Shown here in pieces: positions 24,307 through 38,000 of a DNA stretch of 64,000 bases. This stretch comes from Parietaria judaica (taxonomy: Eukaryota > Streptophyta > Magnoliopsida > Rosales > Urticaceae). Position 1 is the first letter of the stretch, and each line of letters starts with the position of its first letter. The stretch is taken from assembly GCA_954871525.1 (NCBI GenBank), contig OX940864.1, positions 30,297,001-30,361,000 of the forward strand, read 5' to 3'. The notes beneath the pieces were generated by a model that saw only the letters and a program-made list of their open reading frames with translations, searched no databases and was not told where the DNA came from. The position numbers and the translations under genes were made by a program.

Positions 24307-24861
24307 GAAATTGCTCCAAATAGCCAAATTGAAACATAGGATTAGCAAAATAGCCAAATTTTGGTTAATTTTGTAAAGTAGCCAATTAACATGAGGTGAC
24401 ATTTTAATAACATTTTTTATTCCCGTAATGCCCTTTAATTAACCATTTTATATTATAATGTTCGTATTTAATTAAAAAGAAAATTAATATTTCAACACAA
24501 ATCAAGCTGTAATTATTTTGCATTTAATTGTGCACAAATTTTGGAATTAATTACAAAATTTGAATCATTTTTCTACGATCTTCTCTCTCTCTCTCTCTCT
24601 CTCTGAAGCGACAATGGTAGAAAAGCAGCCGATCGTCGTCGTGGAAGGCACAACTGCCATGGCGATGCATAGAGCTAGATGGACATGAGAGTCGCCGGAG
24701 ATTGGAGTATCGGAGCGCGGCGGCGGCGATGGGTCAGAAGGCGTGGGCGGACATGTCGGCTCGATATATGGTGATTTTTTTCTCTGGTTTTATCGTGTTT
24801 ATTTGGGTTAATTCGTCTCAGATCTGGGCTTGCAGACATCGCCGACAAGAAAAAGAAGAAG

Positions 24862-24892
<31 letters not shown>

Positions 24893-25943
24893 GTTTCAGA
24901 CCTGGAAATGTTTGGTCTTGGAAAGGTTTGGTCGAAGGTTCAATCATGTTGGTCAACGAGCCAAAGTCAAAGGCAACACCGTTTTCTCCTCCGGTTCACG
25001 TCGTACAATGAAAGCCTCACCATCGATCTGACTAACGACGCTATAAATTCCATCTTGGCCGATGCAAAAGCGGCCGCGGCGAGAGCTTCTCTATAGGGCG
25101 CGGAGCCGCCGAATTTGTTCGGCGACGCGTTCACCGGCCTGGAGATGTGGGCTATGCTTACGGCGACAGGGATGTAGTTGGAGGAACCAAACTTTGTGAC
25201 AAAAGTGGGGAAGACGCAGTTCCTCAAAAGATTTGAGAGGAACGAGTTCGTCGATTCATGTTAATAGTCATTGATTCATGTTAATATATGTTTTAAAACA
25301 ATGCAGATTTGTGTATATTCTTGTTTATTCATATTATTTTGTATTTATTTTTGTTTTCGTTTATTTATGTGTATTTATAGGTGTAGTAATTTGTGTATTA
25401 AAGTGTTTATTCGTTTTAATTTTGCGTTCATTTTTCAAAATTGGAGAAATAATTCTTGTTTAATTCAACATAGATTTACGTAGCATTAAATTGCTCCACA
25501 TTAACACGTATATACAGATTTAAACAGTATACTAATTAATTTCTTAATTTTTTTATAAAAAAAATCGTTGATATTTTTTGAAAAAAATAAATCCGAAAAT
25601 TAAATGAATAATTTTAATATTAAAATTGTGGTCAATGTTTTTAATTTAAAATTTGAATTTTAGCATAAAAAAGGGGGTGATCGATTATTAGGTAGTTGGA
25701 TTTGGTTGTTACCATATTAATAGCAATTTCAATTAATAGCAATATTTTAATTAATGAAAAAAATAATTGACCGAACTATACCCCCAAATTACGTTAATTT
25801 TATTTATTTATTTATTAAAACATAAGGGCAACAATGTAATTGAAGTTTTGTTTAATTGGTTAATTGGCTAGTTTACAAAATTAACCAAAGTTTGGCTATT
25901 TTGCTAAACAAATTTTTAAGTTTGGCTATTACACTAAAGAGCC
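24307..25943. mobile_element. Pack-MULE-like element carrying GC-rich gene fragments
   Basis: Inverted ends of about 85 bp share AGCAAAATAGCCAAA, TTTGGTTAATTTTGTAAA and TAGCCAATTAAC. The flanks are AAT microsatellites on both sides, so a 9-bp AATAATAAT duplication cannot be told from the repeat. The interior is AT-rich except for 24600-25260, which is distinctly GC-rich. It contains an ATG at 24614 opening MVEKQPIVVVEGTTAMA, then a stop. Those 17 residues resemble the start of plant Mediator subunit MED25 (inference). A (GAA)n stretch (24847-24890) and a second open stretch (24960-25260: IDLTNDAINSILADAKAA, then LFGDAFTGLEMWAML, with stops) are of unknown origin. The mix of short, stop-broken exon-like pieces between TIRs is typical of gene-fragment capture. 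Confidence 0.6.
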
Positions 25944-25987
<44 letters not shown>

Positions 25988-26513
25988 TAGTAGCGGTATA
26001 GTATTCAATATTCTAATTTTTATGATAGTGTAAATCAATTTTTTTTTCATAACTGAATTTTCAGTGGCCACAATTTTACTCCTCTTTAAATTTTTGTTCA
26101 CTTTTTTCTTTAGATTTAACAATCGTTAAGTCTTAGACGCGTGTCACTTTAAAAAAAAAAATTATGTAATTTTTTTTTTTTGCTATTAACGGGATTTTGC
26201 CAAGGATGTATGAGCTCTCCTAATATTAAGTCAAAATAATTGATCTAATTGTAATTACAACTTACAAGTGGCTTGAGACTACTAATGTTATTGTCGTGAT
26301 ATTAATTATGTAGCTATAGTGGAAAATTAAAATTTGCTAAAATTTATAAAAATCGGTTTATAGATCGAGGATTATGATATTATTCTTCCACAATCTTGAC
26401 GATATTACTAAATACTATGAAGAAAATGTTTTTAAAAACATAAAAACCATTCACATGGATTTTATAATAAACATGTATTAATAAAACCATGGGACTGAAC
26501 ATAGTGAAACCCT
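25944..26513. other. (AAT)n microsatellite and AT-rich 3' flank of the small membrane gene
   Basis: 25944-25987 is an uninterrupted ATA/AAT repeat. A second one lies at 24277-24306. The rest shows nothing recognisable. Confidence 0.7.
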
Positions 26514-26765
26514 TCACACCTCACCTGAATGAGAGAAGATCCAAAGAATAAAACCACACAGAATCAAAACTACCGGAATCATATGAATGACATTTTCTCC
26601 GGGCTGCTTGTGCGGGCCCATTTCCTTCTTCGTCGGCTCACTGATTGGATCGTACAGAGGCAAGTCACCAGAGGATACGGATTTCACTGGCGAGGGAACG
26701 GAGTCCGGCGACAAGTTGACCAAAAAGTCCCCAGAGGCTCGAGTGCTGCTCGAAGACCGGTGCAT
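26514..26765 (-). CDS. Small single-pass membrane protein, 83 aa, function unknown
   Basis: The first ATG is at 26765; the frame upstream opens only with non-ATG codons. The protein begins MHRSSSSTRASGD, has a Ser/Pro-rich middle with DLPLYDPISEPTKKE (residues 35-48), then a hydrophobic helix at about residues 59-78 (VIHMIPVVLILCGFILWIF), and ends SHSGEV. This layout (polar N-terminus, L-P-x-Y-D-P motif, His-containing C-terminal membrane anchor followed by a short polar tail) matches a family of very small, uncharacterised plant proteins, so a tail-anchored or type-II-like topology is likely. It is one exon. A TATA box sits about 165 bp upstream. I know of no established function. The chance that it is not a gene is small given the promoter, ATG and anchor. 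Confidence 0.7.
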   Translation of the reverse strand: MHRSSSSTRASGDFLVNLSPDSVPSPVKSVSSGDLPLYDPISEPTKKEMGPHKQPGENVIHMIPVVLILCGFILWIFSHSGEV

Positions 26766-26926
26766 CGTGTCAAGGGCAAAATGGGAGACAAAAAGATTTG
26801 TGAAGAAGGCAATTTGAGTGAATTTGCTAGGCAATGTATAGAAAGAAAGTGATGGGTAAAACTAGTACTAGTGATTTGCTTTTAAAGATGCAAAGAAGAT
26901 TGATTCAAAAGTGGGCAATTGAGTAC

Positions 26927-26935
26927 TTTTATATA
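26927..26935 (-). promoter_or_regulatory. TATA box of the small membrane-protein gene
   Basis: The minus strand reads TATATAAAAG, placing transcription start near 26895-26905 and a 5' UTR of roughly 130-140 nt before the ATG at 26765. Confidence 0.6.
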
Positions 26936-27278
26936 AATTAAGAGGTTAGAATAGTCAAACATGAAATACAAGGTGTGTGGCTAAAGCCATGCATGTGAAT
27001 CAAGGTCAAACATATTATTTTAGAATTAAATTCCCAAAGTTTAAATTACCATTGAAGCAAGTATTTTATATGAGCAAGCTTTTGCTTGTGGAGAAAGAAT
27101 AAATCAATCCTTTACTTGATCAGTAAACCTTTGACAATTTGATAATAACTCATAAAAATCACAACAAAATATGGTCTAAGGTTACTCTATTAGATATTCC
27201 AATAATAATTAATAAAATATAAATGCCAAACTTATATAATTACTACCAACAAATTGATATGTATTCTATAGTCTATAC

Positions 27279-27970
27279 CATTGTTTTAAAAGGCGTTAGT
27301 GAGGCCTCGACGAGGCAAACAGGCAAAACGCCTTTTTTAAGCCGCCTCTTCGCCGCCGCTCGAGGCGCACGCATCAGGAAACGTATCACGCACTGAGGCG
27401 TGCGAGTCTGAGGCGTTATACTGAGGCGTTGGCAATTTTTAAGCCTGACTAGGTCGAAATTGGTGGTTGCCATTGAAGACAAACCCAAGCTTTGCACTGT
27501 ATTTTTTCATGAGGAAGAAGATGACTCTACGAGAGAGAGAAAACACTGCATTGGAAGTTTAAAAATACATCTGCATTGGAAGTTTAAGTTGATTATTGGG
27601 ACTAAAAGAAAATAACAAAGTAATAAATGCTGGGCCACTTGTTCCAATATTTTTACTTTTTTAATTAAACTTTTATTATTCCAAGCTCATTAACCCTAAA
27701 AGCCTCTTCGTATGTCTCATTAGTATTTTTATTTTATGCTTATTATGAGTTTTTGAGACATTTATGAGACTTTATGTTGTTTTGTTTTGGACTGATTGAG
27801 TTTTAGATTTGTGTTATTTGAGGATTTTATTATATCTTATGTTATATATATTTTTATAATTATTTATATATTATAGTATCGAGGCTTACGCCTCGATCGC
27901 CTTGAGGCTTACGCCTTGAGGCACGGACGGAAAAACGCTTTGAGGCTTAAAACCGTTATTTAAAACCTTG
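27279..27970. mobile_element. hAT-type MITE (692 bp) with perfect 8-bp TSD
   Basis: Ends are CATTGTTTTAAAAGGCG and, reversed, CAAGGTTTTAAATAACG. It is flanked by GTCTATAC at 27271-27278 and 27971-27978. The subterminal regions are rich in GAGGCG/CGCCTC and TACGCCT motifs on both arms, which look like clustered transposase-binding repeats. No transposase gene is present. Confidence 0.88.
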
Positions 27971-28587
27971 GTCTATACATAGTTTGCCTAAAAAAAAATT
28001 ACTATAATTTTATTTTATTTAATATAGGGCAAGCATTTTCCAATATTTTTGTATATCGCGGGACTCAAACCCTGCACCTCAACCGCCGAACTAGCACGAA
28101 AAATCAATATGGTTGACACTCAAATAAACTTATATATTTAAATTACTACCCAAAAAAAGAGCAGAACATCTTAGGCATTATTTAAAAAAAAAATGATTAT
28201 GTTACTAGACTAATAATAAAGGATCAGAATGATCTAGAAATTATGAAGCAAAATAATTTGCCTTCTCTTGAGAAAATATCTCACTTGCAGGGAGTTTTCA
28301 ATAACATAATTATATCATTCTGTCATTTTTCTATTTTTTGAGGAAGATACAAATTGTTCTTCGTAGGACTAAAAGCAAAACTTCTGCTAGCTTCCCATAA
28401 AGAAAGAAAAAGCTAGAGAATTTAAGATACAGCAATTAAAAGATTTAACTTCAAAATTCCGACCAAAATTGTCATTCAGAGAGTAAGAACCCTATCGCTT
28501 CGGAGAATCAACTTACAGACGATTTTTGAAAACATATTGTGCCATTCCCAGCACATTTCCGGAGAACAACAATTTGCTTCCGCTTCC

Positions 28588-31239
<2,652 letters not shown>

Positions 31240-31261
31240 TTCGCGGCGGAGAGAGAGATTG

Positions 31262-31380
31262 TTGTTGAATTGGGTCTCTTCTCTTCTCTCTTTTTTTTTT
31301 ACTCTTCTCTTCTCTCTTCTCTTCTCTCTTTGTAGTAAGAGGAATTTCACATTCCACTTCTTTTAGGGTTTAGGGCTTTA
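31262..31380 (-). promoter_or_regulatory. PRMT10 proximal promoter/leader: telo-box and GA-rich tract
   Basis: The minus strand carries AAACCCTAAA at 31370-31361, a telo-box common in plant housekeeping and ribosomal promoters, about 125 bp before the ATG. It is followed by a purine-rich AGAGAAGAGAGAAGAG tract (31330-31262) leading to the start codon. No TATA box is obvious. Confidence 0.5.
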
Positions 31381-34300
31381 GCCCTACTTCAACGTGTCTT
31401 TAATTCTTTACGAGATAGTTGTGGCAAAAGTATCTATATGTTATTTAAAATTAGACTTATGTTCTCATTTTTTTCGGCAAAAATACACAATGTATAAAAA
31501 AAATCCGGTAATGCCCTTCCGTTAAGTTATATTTGACACGTTTAGGAGTGGGTCTTAACTATTCTCTCTCTCTGTACTTATAACTAAGGGTGAACAAGCA
31601 AGCGGGTCTTTAGTTTGATTTTCGTTACTGTTTCTAAAGATTATCGTATTTTTAGCTTTTTCATTTAAAAAAATTATCTTTTTATATTTTACCTGAAATA
31701 TTATCTTGATCAAAACTTGGTAAAATTGTCGTCGACCTTCTCGTCCTTTTTAATTTATTTTCACAGTATTGTATTTGGGTCACTACCATTCGTTACTCAT
31801 GAATTTTCAACTCTTAAAAATATCATGTCAATAAAAATGATGATATAAATACGTAATCAAGTTTATAATTTATCATGAGGCCGGGCCGAAATAATTGGAT
31901 TGGGCCGCCATAGTTGTGAGTAGTATTATAAAACCCGAGGTGTGTTGTGGGCGTGCCGTAGGATGCCTGCAAATATGCGGAGTTGATGCATCGTGAAATC
32001 GGAGAACAAGAACAAGCTTGGATTCAAGATCCACACACAGGCCTAAAATCGTAAGCTCTTCCAACAGTAAAAAATATATGCACATAAATCAACGTCGATC
32101 AGGCATCAAATACGGCGTCAGCTCACGAACACTCAAGTTTGGGAGAAACGCTAGGGTTTTGAGTTCATATGAACCCCAAAATGTGGCTTAAATAGTTTAA
32201 GTTAAGTACACAAAAGGACAACAAAAGCTTAAGCTAAAAAAATACAAGAAAGCTGAAAAATTACAACAAATGCGCAAAAACTAAAACGCATCAAGTCACA
32301 CGAAACACCAATTTTAGGCCCCGAAACTCAAACTAGGGTAGCCTATAATTGTCATGGCTAACATTTCAAACTTATATTGGAAAAAAGAAACTCAAATCGC
32401 ACGTCGAGTAAAAAGTTATGGTCGTCGATAGTTAGGCGTTTTTTGGACTAGTTTTCATAGTGATCTAGAAACGCCAATGCAATCTCTTCGGTAAGCTCGG
32501 CCCCAGTCAGAAATGTGGTTAAAATTCGATACTCCATGATGTTGGTTCACATTACGAAATTAATATTTGAAGTCCATTAGAATAGAATAGAGACCCATTA
32601 CGAAGGCATGTATACTAAAAGACCCAAAATAATTTCCCAACGATCACCATTAAATAGGATCTTCTTACAACTTTGTACTAAGTAACATGAATTTAAATAT
32701 AATGGAACATGAGAAAAATCCCGATTCTTGCGTGATCTTCGTCTAAATTCATCTTTTGCGATGAATCTTTTAATGACATTAACGGAGCCAACAACCTTTA
32801 TTTCTTAAAATTTAAGAACAATGTTGCTACATACAATACCATGACTCGTTGAGCCAGTTTTACCTTATATAAACATGTACAAATTAAAATAAACAACTAT
32901 TATTTTAGTTATTACATTACCAATTCCTGTTATTAGTGCCTTAAAATAGGCAACTCAGAGGAGCATTGCGGCGGCAAGAGAGGAAATGTTGGCGATGCGT
33001 GAGCCTAACATGATATTGATGAATATAGAAGAAGATGACTATTTAGAGCTTTATTTGTCAAATATTCTAAATAATTAATTAACAAAATAGGAAGATTAAA
33101 GGTAAAATTATCAAATTATACACTAAAGGTTTACTTTAGACGTTTTGAAACTTGAAGGTATATTTTTTCCAAAAATAAAAATTAAGAGTACTATAAAGCA
33201 AATTCCCCTGAGAACAATTAGGAAAGTCGTACCAACCCAATATGTTCACCAAAAATTATTCTTGGGTCCTAAATTATTGTGCAGTGAAAACAATGGCAAG
33301 CGAAGCATAATACAATTAATTGATTATACAAGAACATTTGCAATATGATGGGTAGCCAATAATATGGTTAATAATGTAATATTTTATGGAAAAATTTTGG
33401 GAAGCTTTTGGAACCCGAGTTCTGGTTTCGGAAGAAATCCAAAATTTCAGGTTTTAGATTTTAATATTTTAAATGTAATTTAATTTGAATCATCGTATGA
33501 AGCTCCATATTAAATAACAAATAATTTTTTTTTTTTTTTGTAATTTGAAATACAGATTCGAGATTATTTCCGAATCAAAATTCCATAATCCATATCTGTT
33601 TTTAAAAAAATGTTGTAATCAAATGATTACTTATAACTCAACAACCAACCATGGGAATTAAAAGCCTAAAAAGTTTGGTACTTGTTTTCACCCATTAAAA
33701 AAAAAAAATAAAAAAATTCACTTGAGTCTATATTTGAGTTACAGCAGCAACAAATCACAAAATTTGTCATATACATAAAACTTAGCTAAATTAATACCGT
33801 ATGAGTCAATAAACTCTACTAAATTATAATTTTACATATTCAAGTTCTAATCAATATTATCAAATTATACTTAATATATTAGTAATCTCAATAATAAAAT
33901 AAATTTTATAGTTCGAACAAAAATTTATATAGATATTAGTGTATTTTATTAGATTGTGCGCTTTACTACTTCGTAATTCGTGTACAAATTTACAAAGCAA
34001 GTTAATTGTATGGTTAAAAAGCAAAAATACTTATTTGGATTGTGGTCCATTGAAAGCTGTCAGTGTATAATGGCTTAATTATTTTTCTTTAATTAAATTA
34101 ATTATTCGTTTAGTTTAAAACAGATAATCCCAACGGCTTGCTTTATTTATGTAAGAAAGGTTTTATGTCGGTTTAGGAGCTCATCATATCAAGCAGGCTT
34201 GAATCTTCAGCAGGTTTTCAATTTTCTAAATATTATTTTCTTACATCGATTAACTCTTCCACTAGAGCATCTCCAATTACAAATATTAAAATAATATTAG

Positions 34301-34900
34301 GTTTCAAAAAAATAAAAATAAAATTACAAATATTAAATAATATTTGTAATTTTTTTTTATAAAATTTTAAAACGTGATACTTTTTATTTTTCAAGTACAA
34401 CACTAAAATTAACACCAAATAACATCAATTAATTTTTATCACATTTTATTAAAACATGATATTATTTATTTTTCAACCACAACACTAAAATTAACACCAA
34501 ATAACATCAATTAATTTTTATCACTTTTCGATATCTCAATTTTTTAATGTTCATTTTATATTTTATTAATAAAATAAGTAAATAGTAAATGATATTATGA
34601 ATATACCGCACTAGATTTAGTGTACCATTATAATATCACTGGAAGATAAAAATAAAGATTGTGTAATTATAATATTTGCAGTCCCATTAAAAGCAGTCTC
34701 ATGGGAAATGTTCTTAGTTTTTAAACTCATTATATCTCACATATTTTAGTTCGAATTTATTAATTATAGTTAATTATATTCTATCTAAACTAGCATCTTG
34801 AATTAACTCGGGTGTTAAGCCACGCCTGACATGGATTTGTACAAAAATACCGTCTTGTCTCCAACTCAAACCATTCTTTATACTTATCGCCGAATCTTCA
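31381..34900. other. Intergenic region between the divergent PRMT10 and CTL1 genes
   Basis: No gene is supported. Seen inside: a partial GGCAAAAATACACAATG repeat like MITE arms elsewhere in the window (about 31400-31520), and a tandem duplication of about 82 bp at 34363-34530 (both copies contain CAACACTAAAATTAACACC and AAATAACATCAATTAATTT). The remainder is AT-rich and featureless to the eye. Confidence 0.5.
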
Positions 34901-35042
34901 GAGTTGAGACTTGAGAATAATAATTTAAAATTCCAATCAAGAGAGAGAAAGCGTGAAGCTTTGCCTTGGTTTGTTGTTCACACTCTCCTAGCTTCCACTC
35001 CACTACCAACTTTACTCTCCTCTCCTCTCCTCTCCACACTTG

Positions 35043-35080
35043 CCTCTCTCTCATCTCATTGTCGAGAGAGAGAGAGAGAG
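35043..35080 (+). promoter_or_regulatory. CT/GA stem immediately before the CTL1 start codon
   Basis: CCTCTCTCTC (35043-35052) can pair with GAGAGAGAGAGAGAGAG (35064-35080) across a short loop, and the stem ends at the A of the ATG (35081). Upstream the leader is also CT-rich (TCTCCTCTCCTCTCC, about 35018-35036). This would put a stable, slippable hairpin at the initiation codon. Confidence 0.5.
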
Positions 35081-38000
35081 ATGAGGGGTCCTTTGGGGGC
35101 AGTGATAGGAAGATACCCATCGAGCGATGGCAGTGGCGAAATGGGCGGAATCATCAGGCACAACAGGAAGTGCAGAGATGTTGCGTTTCTCCTCATCTTC
35201 ATAGCTTTCTGGGTCGCCATGATCGTCAATTCCAGCTTCGGATTCAACAAAGGAAACCCTTTAAGGTATTAATACCAAAGACTTCATCTTTTTCCCTTCA
35301 AGTGCTTATGTCCTTTTTTGGTAATGGGTGAATTTGGGTCTTAAGAGATCTGGAATGAAAACCATTACTGGGTTTTGAGTTTATTTGGATATTTATTTTA
35401 GTGTTGAAATGTCATTGTTTTTAATGATAATGATGATCCAGAACCGAAGCTAGCATTTTTCAACCATCAATGCTAATGAATTGTCCTTCCTATTGTCAAT
35501 GCTGTTTTCTTTTTCTGTACAAGCAGTAAAGAAAGAGAACAAGTGCTTATGATTACTTTGCTTCAGAGTTCAGCTCATCTTATGATAGACCCGCGATTAC
35601 ATATCGTCGGAGGAAGGGCGAGACAATCCTTTCTCTATTTATGTTTATAAGGGTGTTGCCGGACCTTCCGGTCAATTATGTCGTTAAGGATATTCTCGTC
35701 TTTTACTTGTGTTGGATTAGGGTTTGGTCTTTTACTTGCTTAGTAACGTTGGAGTGAGTTTGACTTTGAACTTGCTTTCGAACACAAAGTCGGGATCGGA
35801 ACCCGTGTTTGGATCCTATCATCTTAGTACAGAGAAAACAAAAGCTTTGGAATATTTACTGATTCGAATTTTGACTTGAAAGCATCTTCCTTGGCTAATT
35901 GTTTTGTGCACCAAGAAACAACTTCTAGAGGCGATTTTGTAAATACATAAAAAGGCCTTTTAACTCATTAGGGTCTTTTTTCGGGTATAAGCTTGACTTT
36001 CTTACTCTAGATAAAACTTTAAAAGTACATATTCTATGTTCTCTGCGCTAATTGCTAAAAGAATGTTACAATTCTTTGTTGTGGCGTTCGTAGTGACCTA
36101 TATATATGAATGACCAGGCTCACCTATGGATTGGACTACAAAGGAAACGTGTGCGGGGACAAAAACGCCGATCCGGGTCTTCGGCAATTGGAGCTCAGAT
36201 ACTGGATGAACCCTAATCAAGTCTACCAAAGCGGTCTAAAAGACAGCTTGTTCGAGCTGGTGGATGCTCGAACTATATGCTTATTGGATTGCCCTGCCCC
36301 TGAGCCGTCAGGTGATGCTTTAGCTTGGGTTTGTGATTATCCCGAAGGAGACATAAAACTCTCCATGGACGATTGGATCGACCGAAACTATGATTATTTC
36401 GAGTTTCTCACGCCGGAAATGAGGAACAACTCTCTCCAGCTTCGAGGACCATGTTACCCCGTCATATTTCCGAGCGTAAATGGTGAGTTTGCTGTTTATC
36501 GATATATGGTTTGAACAAATTGCACACGTGTATATATATATATATATGTATGTATGTATGTATATATGGTCTTTTGATGCGTTGTATCACTCGAAAAGGC
36601 TTCTCCTTTTTTAGTTTTCTGGAGCTGCCAATTTATCGCTCGGGCGTCGAATATGTCTATGACGCTTTGGCAGCGAATGGGCGGAGTCCACATCGACGAG
36701 GACATTCTTATCGACAAATCCATTCATAAGTCCATTAATTCTCAGTCATCTGTTCTGAAGGTTCGGTTTCCGTATCATACCTGTATTGTAAAAATCGCGA
36801 GGGATTGAATAATCCAAATTACTCCTATGTTATGAATTTTATGTATCTAAAGGCGCTTTGAACCCGTTTCCGATGTCATTTCAGAGGTACATGTCTGATA
36901 TTGGAAAATCGTGGCCTGTGCTGTTGGTTTGCGGCGGAATTGTGCCGCTGTTTCTGGCGGTGATTTGGCTGCTTTTGATTCGCCATTTTGTCGCGGCAAT
37001 GCCTTGGATAACCGCTGCCCTCTTCAATATCCTCATAGTATCCGTCACTATGTTCTATTATCTAAAAGGTCAGAAAAAATCTATAAATCTTTTCCGTGTC
37101 TGCATAGTATTTTGAGTTATTTGCAGTAATGCCTCCCGAAGGTTGCAACTTGATGCAGTTCCTGACCTGGAACTTTGGGCAGCAACGCTCCCCTTACACA
37201 TTATAAATGACACAATACATGAGTTGTTTGAGGATATATTTGTCAATTGTAGGACTATTGTGAAGATCAACGAGTCTAATTATTCAAGAGTCAAGGACGG
37301 AAGTCCCACAAGATTGGAAAAAATAATAAAATTGATGAAAATACCCTCAAACAAGTCATCTGTCTGCTCAAGTTAAAGTTTGTCGTCATTTTTAACACGT
37401 ACGGGACAATGTGCTACTTTTTCAAAGTATTGGGGGCATTACTGCCAGATATTCTTATTTTTCAGTGTTTTTTTAATGTTGATAATAAGTTAAAAACTGT
37501 TATAATTTTTTTTTTCTGTCTTAATTACAGCTGGATGGATAGGGAACGATGCCATAAGTCCGATTATCGGTCACCATGATCAATATGATCATGTTTCTTC
37601 ACGGGTGGGTGTTCATTTTTAGGCTTGAGATTCAACTTGAGTTTGTTCCGTGAATGTCTAAAGCGTTTCATCGTTTGGATTTTCCAGGAGCTGAATCATA
37701 TTCGTGGTGTTGCTTTTCTTATGACAATCGTTATGGCTGTTTCTGTTCTTGCGTCGATTGCGATAGTCCGCCGGATCCTCATGGCGACATCTGTACTAAA
37801 GGCAAGTGTGATATACAAAAAACATCATATAATAAACGCGTACGTAAAAATCTTAGTAATTTTTTTAAAAAATATTGATGAGAATCGGTTCGGTAGATTA
37901 TTTTTAATACAAATTTGGAACTTAGGAAAGAAATTAAGTATAAAAATACAGAGTTAAAATCTGGCAAATGATTCCGTTCTTGCAGGTTGCTGCGAAGGTG

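Noticed and set aside
24276..25990. AAT microsatellites on both sides of the Pack-MULE-like element as a CRISPR-like or functional repeat
   Set aside because: Simple trinucleotide repeats. At most they hide the element's target duplication.
26514..26834. Longer 106-aa version of the small membrane protein
   Set aside because: The extra 23 codons begin at TTG. The first ATG at 26765 gives the family-like MHRSSSST start.
28010..28110. GGGTTTGAGTCCCGCG on the minus strand, like a tRNA B-box, suggesting a tRNA or SINE
   Set aside because: The A-box spacing is too short, no cloverleaf can be drawn and no flanking duplication was seen.
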